In this document: positions 27,457 to 36,998 of the stretch, piece after piece
Numbering within the stretch: the first letter of the stretch is position 1
Layout: every line of letters starts with the position of its first letter
Origin: Parietichytrium sp. I65-24A
Taxonomy: Eukaryota; Sar; Bigyra; Thraustochytrida; Thraustochytriidae
Reading direction: 5' to 3'
NCBI GenBank assembly: GCA_012862575.1
Contig: BLSF01000038.1
Span: forward strand, 250,317 to 314,316
Length of the DNA: 64,000 nucleotides
The notes under the pieces: model-generated
Database searches by the model: none
What the model was told of the DNA's origin: nothing
Seen by the model: only the letters and a program-made list of their open reading frames with translations
Translations under genes and position numbers: made by a program

Positions 27457-29064
27457 ATGAAGCGCGGGAGACTCTGGGCCCGCGTCGGCCTTACGAGGCA
27501 CTGGAATGGGGGTTTCCAGCGGGCGAGCTTGTCAAGAATCTCCACAAAGTACCCGTCCATTAGGGAAGACCAAAAGCCCACGCTGCGGATGAGCGAGTTT
27601 GGGGAAAAGTTTGACAAGATTGAGGCAGGGAGCAGGCTCAGGGACGCCGAGGATGTGGTCCTGTGCGGGCGCATAGCGAGCAAGCCTCGGGAGGCTAGCA
27701 AGAAGTTGTTCTTCTACAATCTTCAAAGCGGGGTGGACTCGATGCAGATCATTAGCGAGCTGCAATCCTTCAACGAAGAAAGCCTGGAGCCTTTTACGGA
27801 GATGCATAGGCGACTCAACGAAGGGGATGTTGTTTCAATCCGTGGATTCCCCGGAAAGACAAAGAAAGGCCAGTTGAGTCTGGTGGCTCGTAAAGTCGAA
27901 ATTCTCGCCAAGTGCTTGCAAGACATCCCTTCTGGCCGCGGAGATGGTAAATTCGCTCTGACCGACAAGTCCGTGCGGTACAGACACAGGCACGTGGACT
28001 TCCTCGCGAACGGAGCGAACGCGCTCAACCCATTTCGAATCCGATCAGCTGCGATTTCGTTTCTTCGCAGGTATCTCGATGACCTCCACTTCATGGAGGT
28101 TGAGACGCCGATTATCTCTGGCAGCGCTGGCGGGGCACTGGCACAGCCTTTCAGGACGAAAGCAAAGGTGACAGGAGACGCCGATCTAGCACTTCGAATT
28201 GCTCCGGAACTCTTCTTGAAAAAACTCATTATCGGCGGCGTTGACCGCGTGTATGAAATCGGCAAGGTTTTTCGGAACGAAGGCGTGAGTCCGAATCACA
28301 ACCCGGAGTTCACAACGTGCGAGTTTTACTGGGCTTATGCTGACTACAACGATCTCATGGAGTTTACAGAGACATTACTTCGAAAAATGGCAGAGCGCGT
28401 CATTGGAACTGCCGTGCTGCCAAACGGCATCGATCTCGCGCAGCCTTTTAAGCGGATTTCTATCGTGCCCGCGCTGGAGGAGATTTATGGCCTTCCGCAA
28501 GGCACATTTCCTGACTTGAATGACTCCGGAAAAGTTGACGAGACAGGAGAAGCACTGTTAAAAATGCTACAAGAAAGTCACCCCGAGTCTGCGGCGGAAA
28601 TTCGTGAATCGTTGAAATCGCATACAATGGCTTCCAACTGCAAACTTTTGGACGAAATTATCGGCAAGTGCCTTGAGCCAAAATGTGTCGCGCCGACGTT
28701 TTTGTGCGATCATCCTTTGGCAATGAGCCCGCTAGCAAAATCCCACCCTGACCAACCCGGCATCTCGCAACGGTTCGAGCTGTTCATTAATCGCAAAGAG
28801 GTCGTGAATGCGTACACCGAGCTTAATGATCCGACTGAGCAGATGGACAGATTTCGTCGCCAGCTTGACGGTAGAGATTTGGAACCTGGAGCTGACGTGG
28901 ACGTGATGCCTATAGATGCTGACTACTGCAAGGCCTTGGAATTTGGTCTGCCGCCAACCGCTGGCTGGGGCATGGGAATTGACCGATTCGTTATGATGCT
29001 TTCGGGAAAAGAAACCATCCGCGATGTTATTCTGTTTCCCATGCTGGCACCCCAGGAGAAGTAG
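27457..29064 (+). CDS. Lysyl-tRNA synthetase, class II, probably mitochondrial
   Basis: 535 residues from ATG 27457, which starts a basic, acid-free leader (MKRGRLWARVGLTRHWNGGF) typical of mitochondrial import. The frame is open 36 codons further upstream, but that stretch is less leader-like. An OB-fold anticodon-binding domain lies at about residues 60-150 (EDVVLCGRIASKPREASKKL). The class II catalytic core has motif 1 (FRIRSAAISFLRRYLDDLHF), motif 2 (FRNEGVSPNHNPEFTTCEFY, near 270) and motif 3 (GLPPTAGWGMGIDRFVMML, near 500). The block GISQRFELFINRKEVVNAYT is typical of LysS. The enzyme charges tRNA-Lys with lysine using ATP. The cytosolic enzyme must be encoded elsewhere, unless alternative starts give dual targeting. 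It runs tail to tail with the LRR gene. Confidence 0.92.
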   Translation: MKRGRLWARVGLTRHWNGGFQRASLSRISTKYPSIREDQKPTLRMSEFGEKFDKIEAGSRLRDAEDVVLCGRIASKPREASKKLFFYNLQSGVDSMQIISELQSFNEESLEPFTEMHRRLNEGDVVSIRGFPGKTKKGQLSLVARKVEILAKCLQDIPSGRGDGKFALTDKSVRYRHRHVDFLANGANALNPFRIRSAAISFLRRYLDDLHFMEVETPIISGSAGGALAQPFRTKAKVTGDADLALRIAPELFLKKLIIGGVDRVYEIGKVFRNEGVSPNHNPEFTTCEFYWAYADYNDLMEFTETLLRKMAERVIGTAVLPNGIDLAQPFKRISIVPALEEIYGLPQGTFPDLNDSGKVDETGEALLKMLQESHPESAAEIRESLKSHTMASNCKLLDEIIGKCLEPKCVAPTFLCDHPLAMSPLAKSHPDQPGISQRFELFINRKEVVNAYTELNDPTEQMDRFRRQLDGRDLEPGADVDVMPIDADYCKALEFGLPPTAGWGMGIDRFVMMLSGKETIRDVILFPMLAPQEK

Positions 29065-29242
29065 ATGTTAGCGTCTCAAAGGCCTCGAGCCTTCAGGGAT
29101 TAATTTAGGCGAAACAAGAAGGTAAAGTAAGGTTTGTTTGTCTAGTTCGGAGGATTTAAATCTTCGGTGGGGAAATAATGAACTTGATGTGGATAATTTT
29201 CTACAGGTCTGCATTTCTTGGCAGTGAGTTTTGAAATTCATG

Positions 29243-30479
29243 TCAAGCAATTTGCAAGTCCGCGCCGCCAATACAATAAATGAGGTCTGTTGCAGGTCCG
29301 CGAAAAAATTGAGCAAACACTTCTGCACCTTCGGCCCCAATATTGTTGTCAATAATAATTACACGTTTGATGACTCGGTTTTTGCGAAACACATCAGCGA
29401 CAGCTTGCGCTCCTGCACCCGGAGAGCTCCTTGTGTTAGTACGATAAAACTCGAACTGCAAATTACTTTCAACTCACCATCTGGGCCCAATCCGTTGGAG
29501 CGTACATTCACCTCTATCATGGAAGGATGCTCCTCAAGCACTTGCCGCAGAGCATTCATGCCGCCCGCCATGATGTTATTAAAAGACAAGTTGAGAACCT
29601 CAATTTGCGGCATGCCTCGCAAGGCTTGGGCGATCAATTTGGCTCCTGAATCGCATACCGGTTAGCACAGTCATCAAAGTATGCTAAACTTTTCTTTCGG
29701 CGTGGGCCCAACTCACCTCCAACTCCGATCTTGTTTGCTGACAGATTGAGGTGCAATAGCCTTTGACTCGAATAAAGCACTTTGCAGAGCTCTAAAACAC
29801 CACGATCTCCAATTTTGTTCCACGAAGCATTTAGTCGGACGCAGTTGTCGTGGGCTAATATAGTTGCCAAAGCGGTTGCGCCGGCAAGCCCGAACCCATT
29901 GTTGGCGACGTTTAAATCATCAACTTGAGACGATTTGCAAAAAAATTCTAAAAGTCCTAGCTCGTCAACACCAATTTTGCTTTGGGGGAGCTGGATGGAG
30001 TATCCTGTTTGGGAATCTGATGTGGACCACTCAAATGTATGCACATAAGAAGCGAAGGCTCCCGGTCCAATGTTTGAGTATTTCAAGAGCAGGTCGCTCA
30101 TCTCGCTCTTGCTAGGTTTGTCAAATATTGCACCGAGTTTCTCCGCAGTCAGGTGCGGAGATTTGTTCTTGATACCAAGAACAGTTGCCCGGCGCGCGAT
30201 TTCCCAGAGGCATTTTGGAGACACACGGGCATCTGGAACGGGGCTTTTCATTCTCGTCTCAGCCGCAAGCTTGTCAGGCACAGGCTCATCTTCCCATCGC
30301 GAGTTCTGGTACCTTACAACTGCGTTGTCCCTTTTCCGGCTCGCAGGGTCTCGTTGACAGGCTCCGCACAGCACGTATCCCACGAGCACTTTGCCATCCT
30401 CCTCGCTAAAAACCGAGAAAATTGTTGACTTGCTCTTCCCCCCGCAAGCCCGGCATTCTCGCCCGCGGTTCATCCTCAA
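29243..30479 (-). CDS. RNI-type leucine-rich-repeat protein with an N-terminal CxxC/CxxC head (three exons)
   Basis: Coding join, minus strand: 30479-29717, 29645-29478, 29412-29243 (366 residues). Both introns (71 and 65 nt) have GTGAGT donors and CAG acceptors and split a Gly codon after its first base. Removing them restores regular repeats such as IGVGGAKLIAQALRG and GLGPDGAQAVADVFRKNRV. The N-terminus has paired cysteines, CRACGGKSKST and YVLCGACQ, that look like a small zinc ribbon. From about residue 180 the repeats (LNVANNGFGLAGATALATIL, LNASWNKIGDRGVLELC, LNLSANKIGVGGAKL, LNLSFNNIMAGGMNALRQVL) match the ribonuclease-inhibitor/RanGAP class. The function is unknown; a protein-interaction scaffold is likely. 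The 3' end faces LysRS at 178 bases. Confidence 0.8.
29275..29280 (+). promoter_or_regulatory. Possible LysRS polyadenylation signal inside the antisense LRR exon
   Basis: AATAAA on the plus strand, 211 bases after the LysRS stop codon. It lies within the last coding exon of the opposing LRR gene. If used, the two mRNAs would overlap tail to tail. Confidence 0.3.
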
Positions 30480-31862
30480 GGGAGCTGGAAACGCAAGGTG
30501 GCCTACATCCGTGCATTGCCAATCGCGTCGACTACTCGCTTGCCAAATTTACATCCGCAATCACACTTTCGCAACCTGCTGCACTGCTGTGCATGCTAGC
30601 AACAATTTCCCCAAAGTGACCGTTTAATATCCCTTCGTAGTCCCTGGCATGCTCTGGAGTGGCAGATGGAAGCGGTCAACTGTTTGGCAGGCAGTAAGGT
30701 TCATCATCGACGATGGAAAGCTCACATCTCTGCCATGAGAGCCTCCAAGAAGAAGAAAAAACATGTCGAGGCAAACCACGGCGGGAAGAAAGGCTTTGAT
30801 GATGCTTCGCAACTAAACCTGTCCGCTCACACGTATATTTCAACAAGACCTCTTGTTGATGTTTTTGTTTTTGCAAGGAGCTGTGCCAGCACTCACGGTA
30901 CTAGTATCTACAGAATTGTACGTACGTACATCTCTGACAGGAAGAGAAGATTTCTGCAAGTTTCTAATCCCACAAATCAACCACCTCCAAAAAGCTACCT
31001 CATCTAACACTGTAAAACAGAACAGGCCCTTCCCTTCATGCCTTCCTCCCTTCCTCCTTTCCTGTATCCGAACGTCAATCGGCCATTGGTTCCTGGTCTC
31101 TGAGAGGATCGCAGAGCTCTGGGAGCCTGAGCACTGCTTGGTTGGTGGTCATGATCGCGAAACTGCCGCAACTCTGCCGCGCCTTCGCACCATCCTTTTC
31201 AAGACTCCAAGAGCCCGGACGAACGCCAGCCGTACCAACTCGAACATAGTCGAACACAGCAGCATCCATTCATGCAGCGTGGAAGGGAGATCAACTCGTC
31301 TTCTTGTTGTTCATAAAATTTGACAACATTCTTCATTCGCAGTCAATCAAAATGAACAAACATCTTGATCAATCAAATCAATCAAATCAATCAGTTCATG
31401 ATGATCCATCCCGGGAAACCGTCATCACCAACGCGGACGACAGCCTATTACCAGACACCGCGCATTTCACACACCCAACACGGTGTTTCCCGCGCAGTCC
31501 GCAATCTCCCTGCCAGAATTGCAATTTTGGTCAACTACCTCGTACCGGGTCTACTCTAGCGCTACCTCCACTCTACCCGCCTCTCCTATCTCCGCCGCTA
31601 AGTTCAAACGACGCCTAGTGCAAGCCTACCCACGCCCCTATACATCTATGAACTACGATAGCAGTTCATAGGAGCCTGACAAAACGCTTCTTCCGGGCGC
31701 AGAGCCCGCGCGGGTTCCTGGGTAGCATTTTATAACCCAGGCTTACAGAAGAACCGGGCGGAGAACCGGTTGGGCGCGACAGGGAGAAGGAATCTCTCAA
31801 GCTGAGTGAAGGGCAAAGGCATAAGCGCAGGACCTCCGAGTTGGCGCCAGTGGTGGAGGATT

Positions 31863-31914
31863 GAGAGAGAAAGAGAGAGAGAAAGAAGGAAAGAAAGAAA
31901 GAAAGGAAGAGAGG
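31863..31914 (+). repeat. Sense-strand GA/GAAA tract upstream of kinesin-4
   Basis: An uninterrupted run of purines (GAGAGA, then GAAA and GGAA units) about 135 bases before the kinesin start codon. Confidence 0.95.
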
Positions 31915-31920
31915 TTCCGG

Positions 31921-31961
31921 CAGTGAGCACAGTGAGCACAGTGAGCACAGTGAGCACAGTG
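31921..31961 (+). repeat. CAGTGAGCA nonamer tandem repeat
   Basis: Four and a half perfect units of period 9, ending about 85 bases before the kinesin start codon. It probably lies in its 5' UTR or core promoter. Confidence 0.95.
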
Positions 31962-32047
31962 TGCGCAGGAAGCTGTGGCGGCGCCGGAAGAAGAGTGTAG
32001 TATAGTGCGGTGTGGTGAGTGGAAGAAAGAACGAAGCGCGGGTGAGC

Positions 32048-35000
32048 ATGTCGGGGAACAATGAGACGAGTGTGCGAGTGTCGGTGAGGATCAGGCCGAT
32101 CATGGGGAAGGAGAAACTGGAAGGATGCATGGAGTGCGTGCGACCAACGTCTGGGACGGAGCTGGTGATGGAAGGGAAAGAAAAGCGGTTTACTTTTGAC
32201 AATGTATTTGGCAAGGAGTCGTCGCAAAAGATGATATATGCAACGAACGTCTCGCCGCTCGTCAAATCGCTCTTTGATGGGTACAATGCCACCGTGCTGG
32301 CATACGGCCAGACTGGATCCGGTAAAACATACACGATGGGCACATCCACTGACTGCCTTGTAGAAGACGATGACCAGCACCTGGGCATGATTCCGCGAGC
32401 AATGGAGGAGATTTTTGAGATTATTGACGAGAAGAAAGAGTCCAACCCTGGTGCAGAGTTCTACCTTCGGGTTCAATTCCTTGAGGTGTATGGCGAGGAT
32501 ATCAGGGACCTGTTGGACCCCGCCGGAAACTCGGAGGGAAAGTCTGTGACCATAAGAGAAAGCAACAAAGGAGACGGCGTGGTCGTTGATGGCGCTCGTG
32601 AGGAGTCCGTCAAGTCCACCCAAGAGATGCTCGGCGCGCTCGAACGCGGGGCTCTGTGTAGGACAACTGGGAGCACACAAATGAACTTTCATTCCTCGCG
32701 CTCGCATGCGATTTTTACCATCATCATTGAGCAGCACTTGCCCATCCAGACAGCGGAGACACCATCAGAGGAACCAACCTCAGCGGACCCTGCCTCAAAC
32801 GATTCTCCTGCCGGCGAAGCCCCAGCCGATGACGGTGTTGTGGGAACTGCTGACAACATTGAGTACAGAACCGCAAAATTCCACTTTGTCGATCTTGCCG
32901 GGTCTGAGCGAGCCAAGCGTACTGGCGCGACTGGGACGCGTCTGAAGGAGGGTATCAATATCAACAAGGGTCTTCTGGCCCTTGGCAACGTCATTTCCGC
33001 CCTAGGAGACGAGACCAAACAAGCAACCCACGTTCCATACCGCGACTCCAAACTCACTCGCATGCTCCAGGACTCACTCGGAGGAAATAGTCGCACCCTC
33101 ATGATCGCGTGTGTCTCTCCCGCTGACGCAAACATCGAGGAGACCTTGAACGCACTTCGCTATGCCAATCGCGCGAGAAATATCAAGAACAAGCCCGTCG
33201 TAAATAGAGACCCAAACTCGTCGCAAATCGCGTCGCTCAAGGCCCAAATTGCCCAGCTTCGCGCTCAGCTACAACATGGCGCTCCCGGAGGAGCTTCAAT
33301 TGATCCGTTCCAGTTCGGCCCAGCCTCACCATCTCTTGGCGGAGGCTCCTATGGGGTTGGGAATGGTGGGTTGATGGAAGAGCTTGACATTGCTCGCCAA
33401 CGCCAGAAAGACGCGGAGATGGAAATTATGCGCCTCACCGAGGCTCTCGAGCGCGAAAAGCGTCAGCGGTCCGAAATTCAGGAAAAGTATGTCATGGCCA
33501 ACGCCCAAGTTGATTTCTATGCGCAGAGGGAGATAGAAGCCGGCGGGGAGCCCGTGGACCCGTCTACGGTCAAGATTGCAGTGGAGTCGAACGCAAAATA
33601 CCTGCGTCGTATTGATGAGCTTGAGGAGCAACTTACAGAAAGCGATAACGAGCTGAACCGGGCGAGACGCGAACTCAATAGTCTGCGATCGGAATTTGAC
33701 CTGGAAGACACTCTTGACGATACGGAGAGAGAGCTTTTGCGTACTGCAAGGGTTCGCCGCAGTCTCGGGTTCGACAACCACGGCTCTTCCACACCAACTC
33801 GACATAGCGACAATATGGAAGAGCTGCTAGAAACAGACGAGGAGAAGGCCCCATCAACCGCCACCCTCGATAGCGACAATACTCTCTTTGAGGTTCACGA
33901 TGACGACGATGAGGTCACCAAAGAGCTGAAGGAAAAGTACCAGCGTACTCAAGAAGAGTTCAAAAGTATGGTTCAAAGCTACGATGTTACTCTTCGATCA
34001 AAGCAGGTCATGATGCACAAGATCGTCGAAGAGCGTAAAAAGTACGAGGCTATGAAGGCACATTACGAAACCAAGATGGCCGAGATGAATGCTGAGGTCA
34101 AGGAGACGCAAAAACAGCGCGACGATCTGGATGGCAAAATCAAGGATCTGGAAGGCAAGAAGGCGACTGATCAGAATAAGGCGCAAATTACCAAGTTGAG
34201 GACTGAGCTTAAACAAAAGAACGAGCGCCTCCGCTCGCTTGAGGAACAGGCCAAGCAGCTTGCTGATGCAAAGCGCATGGCCCGCAAATGGGAGCTGAAG
34301 GAGCAGCAAATTGCGAAGGAAATCGACGGCATGAAAAGGCAAAAAGTCGAATTTCAAAAGAAAATGGAAGACAACGCCAAGAGATACAGGGAGGAAACTC
34401 ACGAACGAAAACTGGAGATTGCTCGCCTCAAGAAGGAAAAGCGCGTTCTCTCGCAGGACAAGCAAAAGCTGCAACAGCGAACTGACAGGGACGAGAGACT
34501 GCTCAAGCAAAAGACGGAGCAGGTAACCTCGATGCAGCGTAAGCTTCGTCAAGCTCAGCGCTTGACAGCTCACAACCAAAAGCTCACAGACAAAGAGCGC
34601 AAGCAGCGCCAGCAGCTTGAAGAATGGGCTCGTGAGCGGATGAAGCGGCAGGAGGAGATGGAGCGGCTTCAGCGATCATTGCTCAAGAAAGAAGCCGCGA
34701 TTGCGAGAAAGGAGAAGCTCTGCCGCGAATTAGAAGAATGCAAAAAGGCTGCCGAGAGCAGGGCCAAAAAGGCAGAGGAGACGGCCAGCAACGTTCAAAA
34801 GGCGTCAGGAGGAAGCAACAATGCAGAAATCCCTGTTGCAACCCCTGAACAACCTGTTCATCAGCCACAAACCTTGGAGGAAATCTTCTTTGCCGGTCAA
34901 AGCGAACAGAGAGAGGCCGACAACGATGCTCTTCGTGAGCTCCAGTACAGGTTAGAGGCCGCCGAGTTCGAAATTTCGTTCCAGGACAAGAAGGTCCAGG

Positions 35001-36838
35001 AGGCCGCTGCGAACATCACCACCGAGGAGGACGGCGACGACGACGAAACGGACGAGACCTCCAAGCCCGAGAAGAAAGTTGAGCAAGCCCCAGTTAAGGG
35101 CAAGCACCTGCCTTTTGAGATCAAAAACATGAACGATGCGCTGAAGGCACTTCAGCATGCCATGGAAATGTACATCGAGATGAGTAAAACGAAGGAGCAA
35201 CTTGTTGAGAAGGTGGAGAGAATGGAGGCTGATCGCGAGGCTGAAAGCAAGTCCCGGCGCGAGCTGCATCGGCGCAAGTCTCTCATGCCAAACATCCAAG
35301 GGTCCCCGGGAACATATCGCCCCGCCTCTCAGACTCAGGGAACCACGCCGAATCACTTGATGTCACCAATGAACGCTTCCTCGGCTGAATTACCAAGCCC
35401 TGCGAACGGGACAGTCGCTATCTTGCGCGAACGCCTCAGTGCTTCTGATATCGCGGTTAAGAAGCTCGCTGAGCAGAACCAGGCTCTGTGCTTGCTTTTG
35501 AAGGAGAACAACATCAATTATCAAGAGCTCGCAATATCTCAAATGGAGGATTACGTCAGAAGCCTGGCGGTGTCCGCCCACGACAATTCTCGCCGATCAA
35601 GCTTGGCGAGCACGCATCCTCTTCAATCGGCATCGATGCCTCCTTACACACCGCGCGGCGGAAACGTCGAGGAACTTGATGAAGAGCTTTTGGAAGACAG
35701 CGAGGGTGTGGAGCAAGGGCTGACGAGACAGTCTCGAACGATGTCTCAAACTAGCTTGACTTCCAACGGAGACGGCGAGCGCGACACAGCTTCGCCGCAG
35801 AGGAGACGTCCAGTGTTTGACAGGTTGTGCGACACCAAGAACTTTACAGGTGTGGCGAAGCAAAAGCTGTACGACTTGAAAGCACCGAAAAAATTCTTGC
35901 AACGAGAAGTCACCGTTGACGAAATGTCCATGGATACGGAACAAGAGGTAGATGAGATCTCGTTCCCCGTAGATGGGCTGGCCAACCGAAGGCAGCAGCT
36001 CAACTCAAGCCCACGTCCAAGCCCGCGTGGCAGTATCGGCAATAGCAGCGAATCCGGTCATATTGACATGATGGACAGCCCACGCAGCTCCAAACGGATG
36101 TCCGCCTCATCGCCTTCGTTTTCCAAGCCTACTGAGTCGTATATCCGTGCTCAAGAAGACAAGGCTCGCTCCAATAAGCGAGACAGCGCAGGGTCTTCGG
36201 GCAGCGGGGGCGGCCAGGGGAACAATTCTAAGCCGGCATTTTGTTCCGCCGCGGGCTCAGGACGAAACGCTAACAAGCCATACCCTGCGCTTACAGAGAG
36301 TGCCATACTCAAGAACGAGTCAGGCACTTACAAGCCAGAGGGAAATGGGTTATATCGGAATAGTTCGAATGCCAGTAACGTGAGCGTTGGCAGCAATAAC
36401 TCAAACAGCGCTCCAACATCGACGTCTGAGCCCACTTCTGCGTCGCGGGGTGCTCGCTCAAGGCAAGCCGCATGGGAAACTCAGAAACAGCAAAAGCAGG
36501 CTAAGAGCGGAACCCCGACCCTAGTTGAGGTTCATGACAATAACAACCTGAAAGTCGCAAACAGCGGGAAGAGCGAGGTCTCAACCCCTCGTTTTGTGGA
36601 GCCTGGTGAGAAGGAGAACACTGACTCTGAGGAGCTGGCAGCCGGAAACCCCGTGCCAATCCATGAAAAACTGAGCGACCCACGAAACTTTACAGGGACG
36701 CAAAAGCATAAAACGCAAGGGGACACGCCCGGTACTTCTGGGAGCAGCACTAACCCGCTCGCAGCTGCCAACGCTATAAAGGCGCGCATGGCTCAAGAGA
36801 GGCTGCGTCGCAAGAACAGCAAAAAGACTATCAAGTGA
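32048..36838 (+). CDS. Kinesin-4 family motor (KIF4/chromokinesin-like) with TPPP-like tail motifs
   Basis: 1596 residues from ATG 32048; the frame is open 12 codons earlier from a GTG. The N-terminal motor (about 8-385) has the P-loop AYGQTGSGKTYTMG near 85-98, the switch II region FHFVDLAGSERAKRTGATG, and NINKGLLALGNVISAL and HVPYRDSKLTRMLQDSLGGN. The neck reads ANRARNIKNKPVVNRDP, the signature of kinesin-4. An acidic insertion of about 45 residues interrupts the motor just before switch II. A long coiled coil follows (about 440-1000), with Lys/Arg/Gln-rich heptads. The tail is Ser/Pro/Asn-rich and carries two copies of an FTG motif, FDRLCDTKNFTGVAKQK near 1254 and HEKLSDPRNFTGTQKHK near 1537. 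These resemble the TPPP/p25-alpha signature. The family moves towards microtubule plus ends and controls spindle, axoneme or cortical microtubule length; tail binding to microtubules is inferred. Confidence 0.93.
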   Translation: MSGNNETSVRVSVRIRPIMGKEKLEGCMECVRPTSGTELVMEGKEKRFTFDNVFGKESSQKMIYATNVSPLVKSLFDGYNATVLAYGQTGSGKTYTMGTSTDCLVEDDDQHLGMIPRAMEEIFEIIDEKKESNPGAEFYLRVQFLEVYGEDIRDLLDPAGNSEGKSVTIRESNKGDGVVVDGAREESVKSTQEMLGALERGALCRTTGSTQMNFHSSRSHAIFTIIIEQHLPIQTAETPSEEPTSADPASNDSPAGEAPADDGVVGTADNIEYRTAKFHFVDLAGSERAKRTGATGTRLKEGININKGLLALGNVISALGDETKQATHVPYRDSKLTRMLQDSLGGNSRTLMIACVSPADANIEETLNALRYANRARNIKNKPVVNRDPNSSQIASLKAQIAQLRAQLQHGAPGGASIDPFQFGPASPSLGGGSYGVGNGGLMEELDIARQRQKDAEMEIMRLTEALEREKRQRSEIQEKYVMANAQVDFYAQREIEAGGEPVDPSTVKIAVESNAKYLRRIDELEEQLTESDNELNRARRELNSLRSEFDLEDTLDDTERELLRTARVRRSLGFDNHGSSTPTRHSDNMEELLETDEEKAPSTATLDSDNTLFEVHDDDDEVTKELKEKYQRTQEEFKSMVQSYDVTLRSKQVMMHKIVEERKKYEAMKAHYETKMAEMNAEVKETQKQRDDLDGKIKDLEGKKATDQNKAQITKLRTELKQKNERLRSLEEQAKQLADAKRMARKWELKEQQIAKEIDGMKRQKVEFQKKMEDNAKRYREETHERKLEIARLKKEKRVLSQDKQKLQQRTDRDERLLKQKTEQVTSMQRKLRQAQRLTAHNQKLTDKERKQRQQLEEWARERMKRQEEMERLQRSLLKKEAAIARKEKLCRELEECKKAAESRAKKAEETASNVQKASGGSNNAEIPVATPEQPVHQPQTLEEIFFAGQSEQREADNDALRELQYRLEAAEFEISFQDKKVQEAAANITTEEDGDDDETDETSKPEKKVEQAPVKGKHLPFEIKNMNDALKALQHAMEMYIEMSKTKEQLVEKVERMEADREAESKSRRELHRRKSLMPNIQGSPGTYRPASQTQGTTPNHLMSPMNASSAELPSPANGTVAILRERLSASDIAVKKLAEQNQALCLLLKENNINYQELAISQMEDYVRSLAVSAHDNSRRSSLASTHPLQSASMPPYTPRGGNVEELDEELLEDSEGVEQGLTRQSRTMSQTSLTSNGDGERDTASPQRRRPVFDRLCDTKNFTGVAKQKLYDLKAPKKFLQREVTVDEMSMDTEQEVDEISFPVDGLANRRQQLNSSPRPSPRGSIGNSSESGHIDMMDSPRSSKRMSASSPSFSKPTESYIRAQEDKARSNKRDSAGSSGSGGGQGNNSKPAFCSAAGSGRNANKPYPALTESAILKNESGTYKPEGNGLYRNSSNASNVSVGSNNSNSAPTSTSEPTSASRGARSRQAAWETQKQQKQAKSGTPTLVEVHDNNNLKVANSGKSEVSTPRFVEPGEKENTDSEELAAGNPVPIHEKLSDPRNFTGTQKHKTQGDTPGTSGSSTNPLAAANAIKARMAQERLRRKNSKKTIK

Positions 36839-36998
36839 GCACCTTCGGTCGCCAACTTTGCACTTCCAATATCAAACTAATTTTAATTCACACCAAGTAA
36901 AAAATGTTGAGATACTTTGTTCATAATGAGTATCGCCTTTGTTATGCTTAGAAGATTTACAGTTGCGATGCGCACTTGGTTCCGCTGATTGTGCCACC

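Larger units (their letters stand above)
30480..32047. other. Divergent spacer, LRR / kinesin
   Basis: 1.57 kb without a supported gene. It contains GTACGTACGTAC at 30918-30929, AATCA-type A/T-rich repeats near 31365-31395, and, next to the kinesin start, a GA/GAAA tract and a 9-base repeat. Confidence 0.6.
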
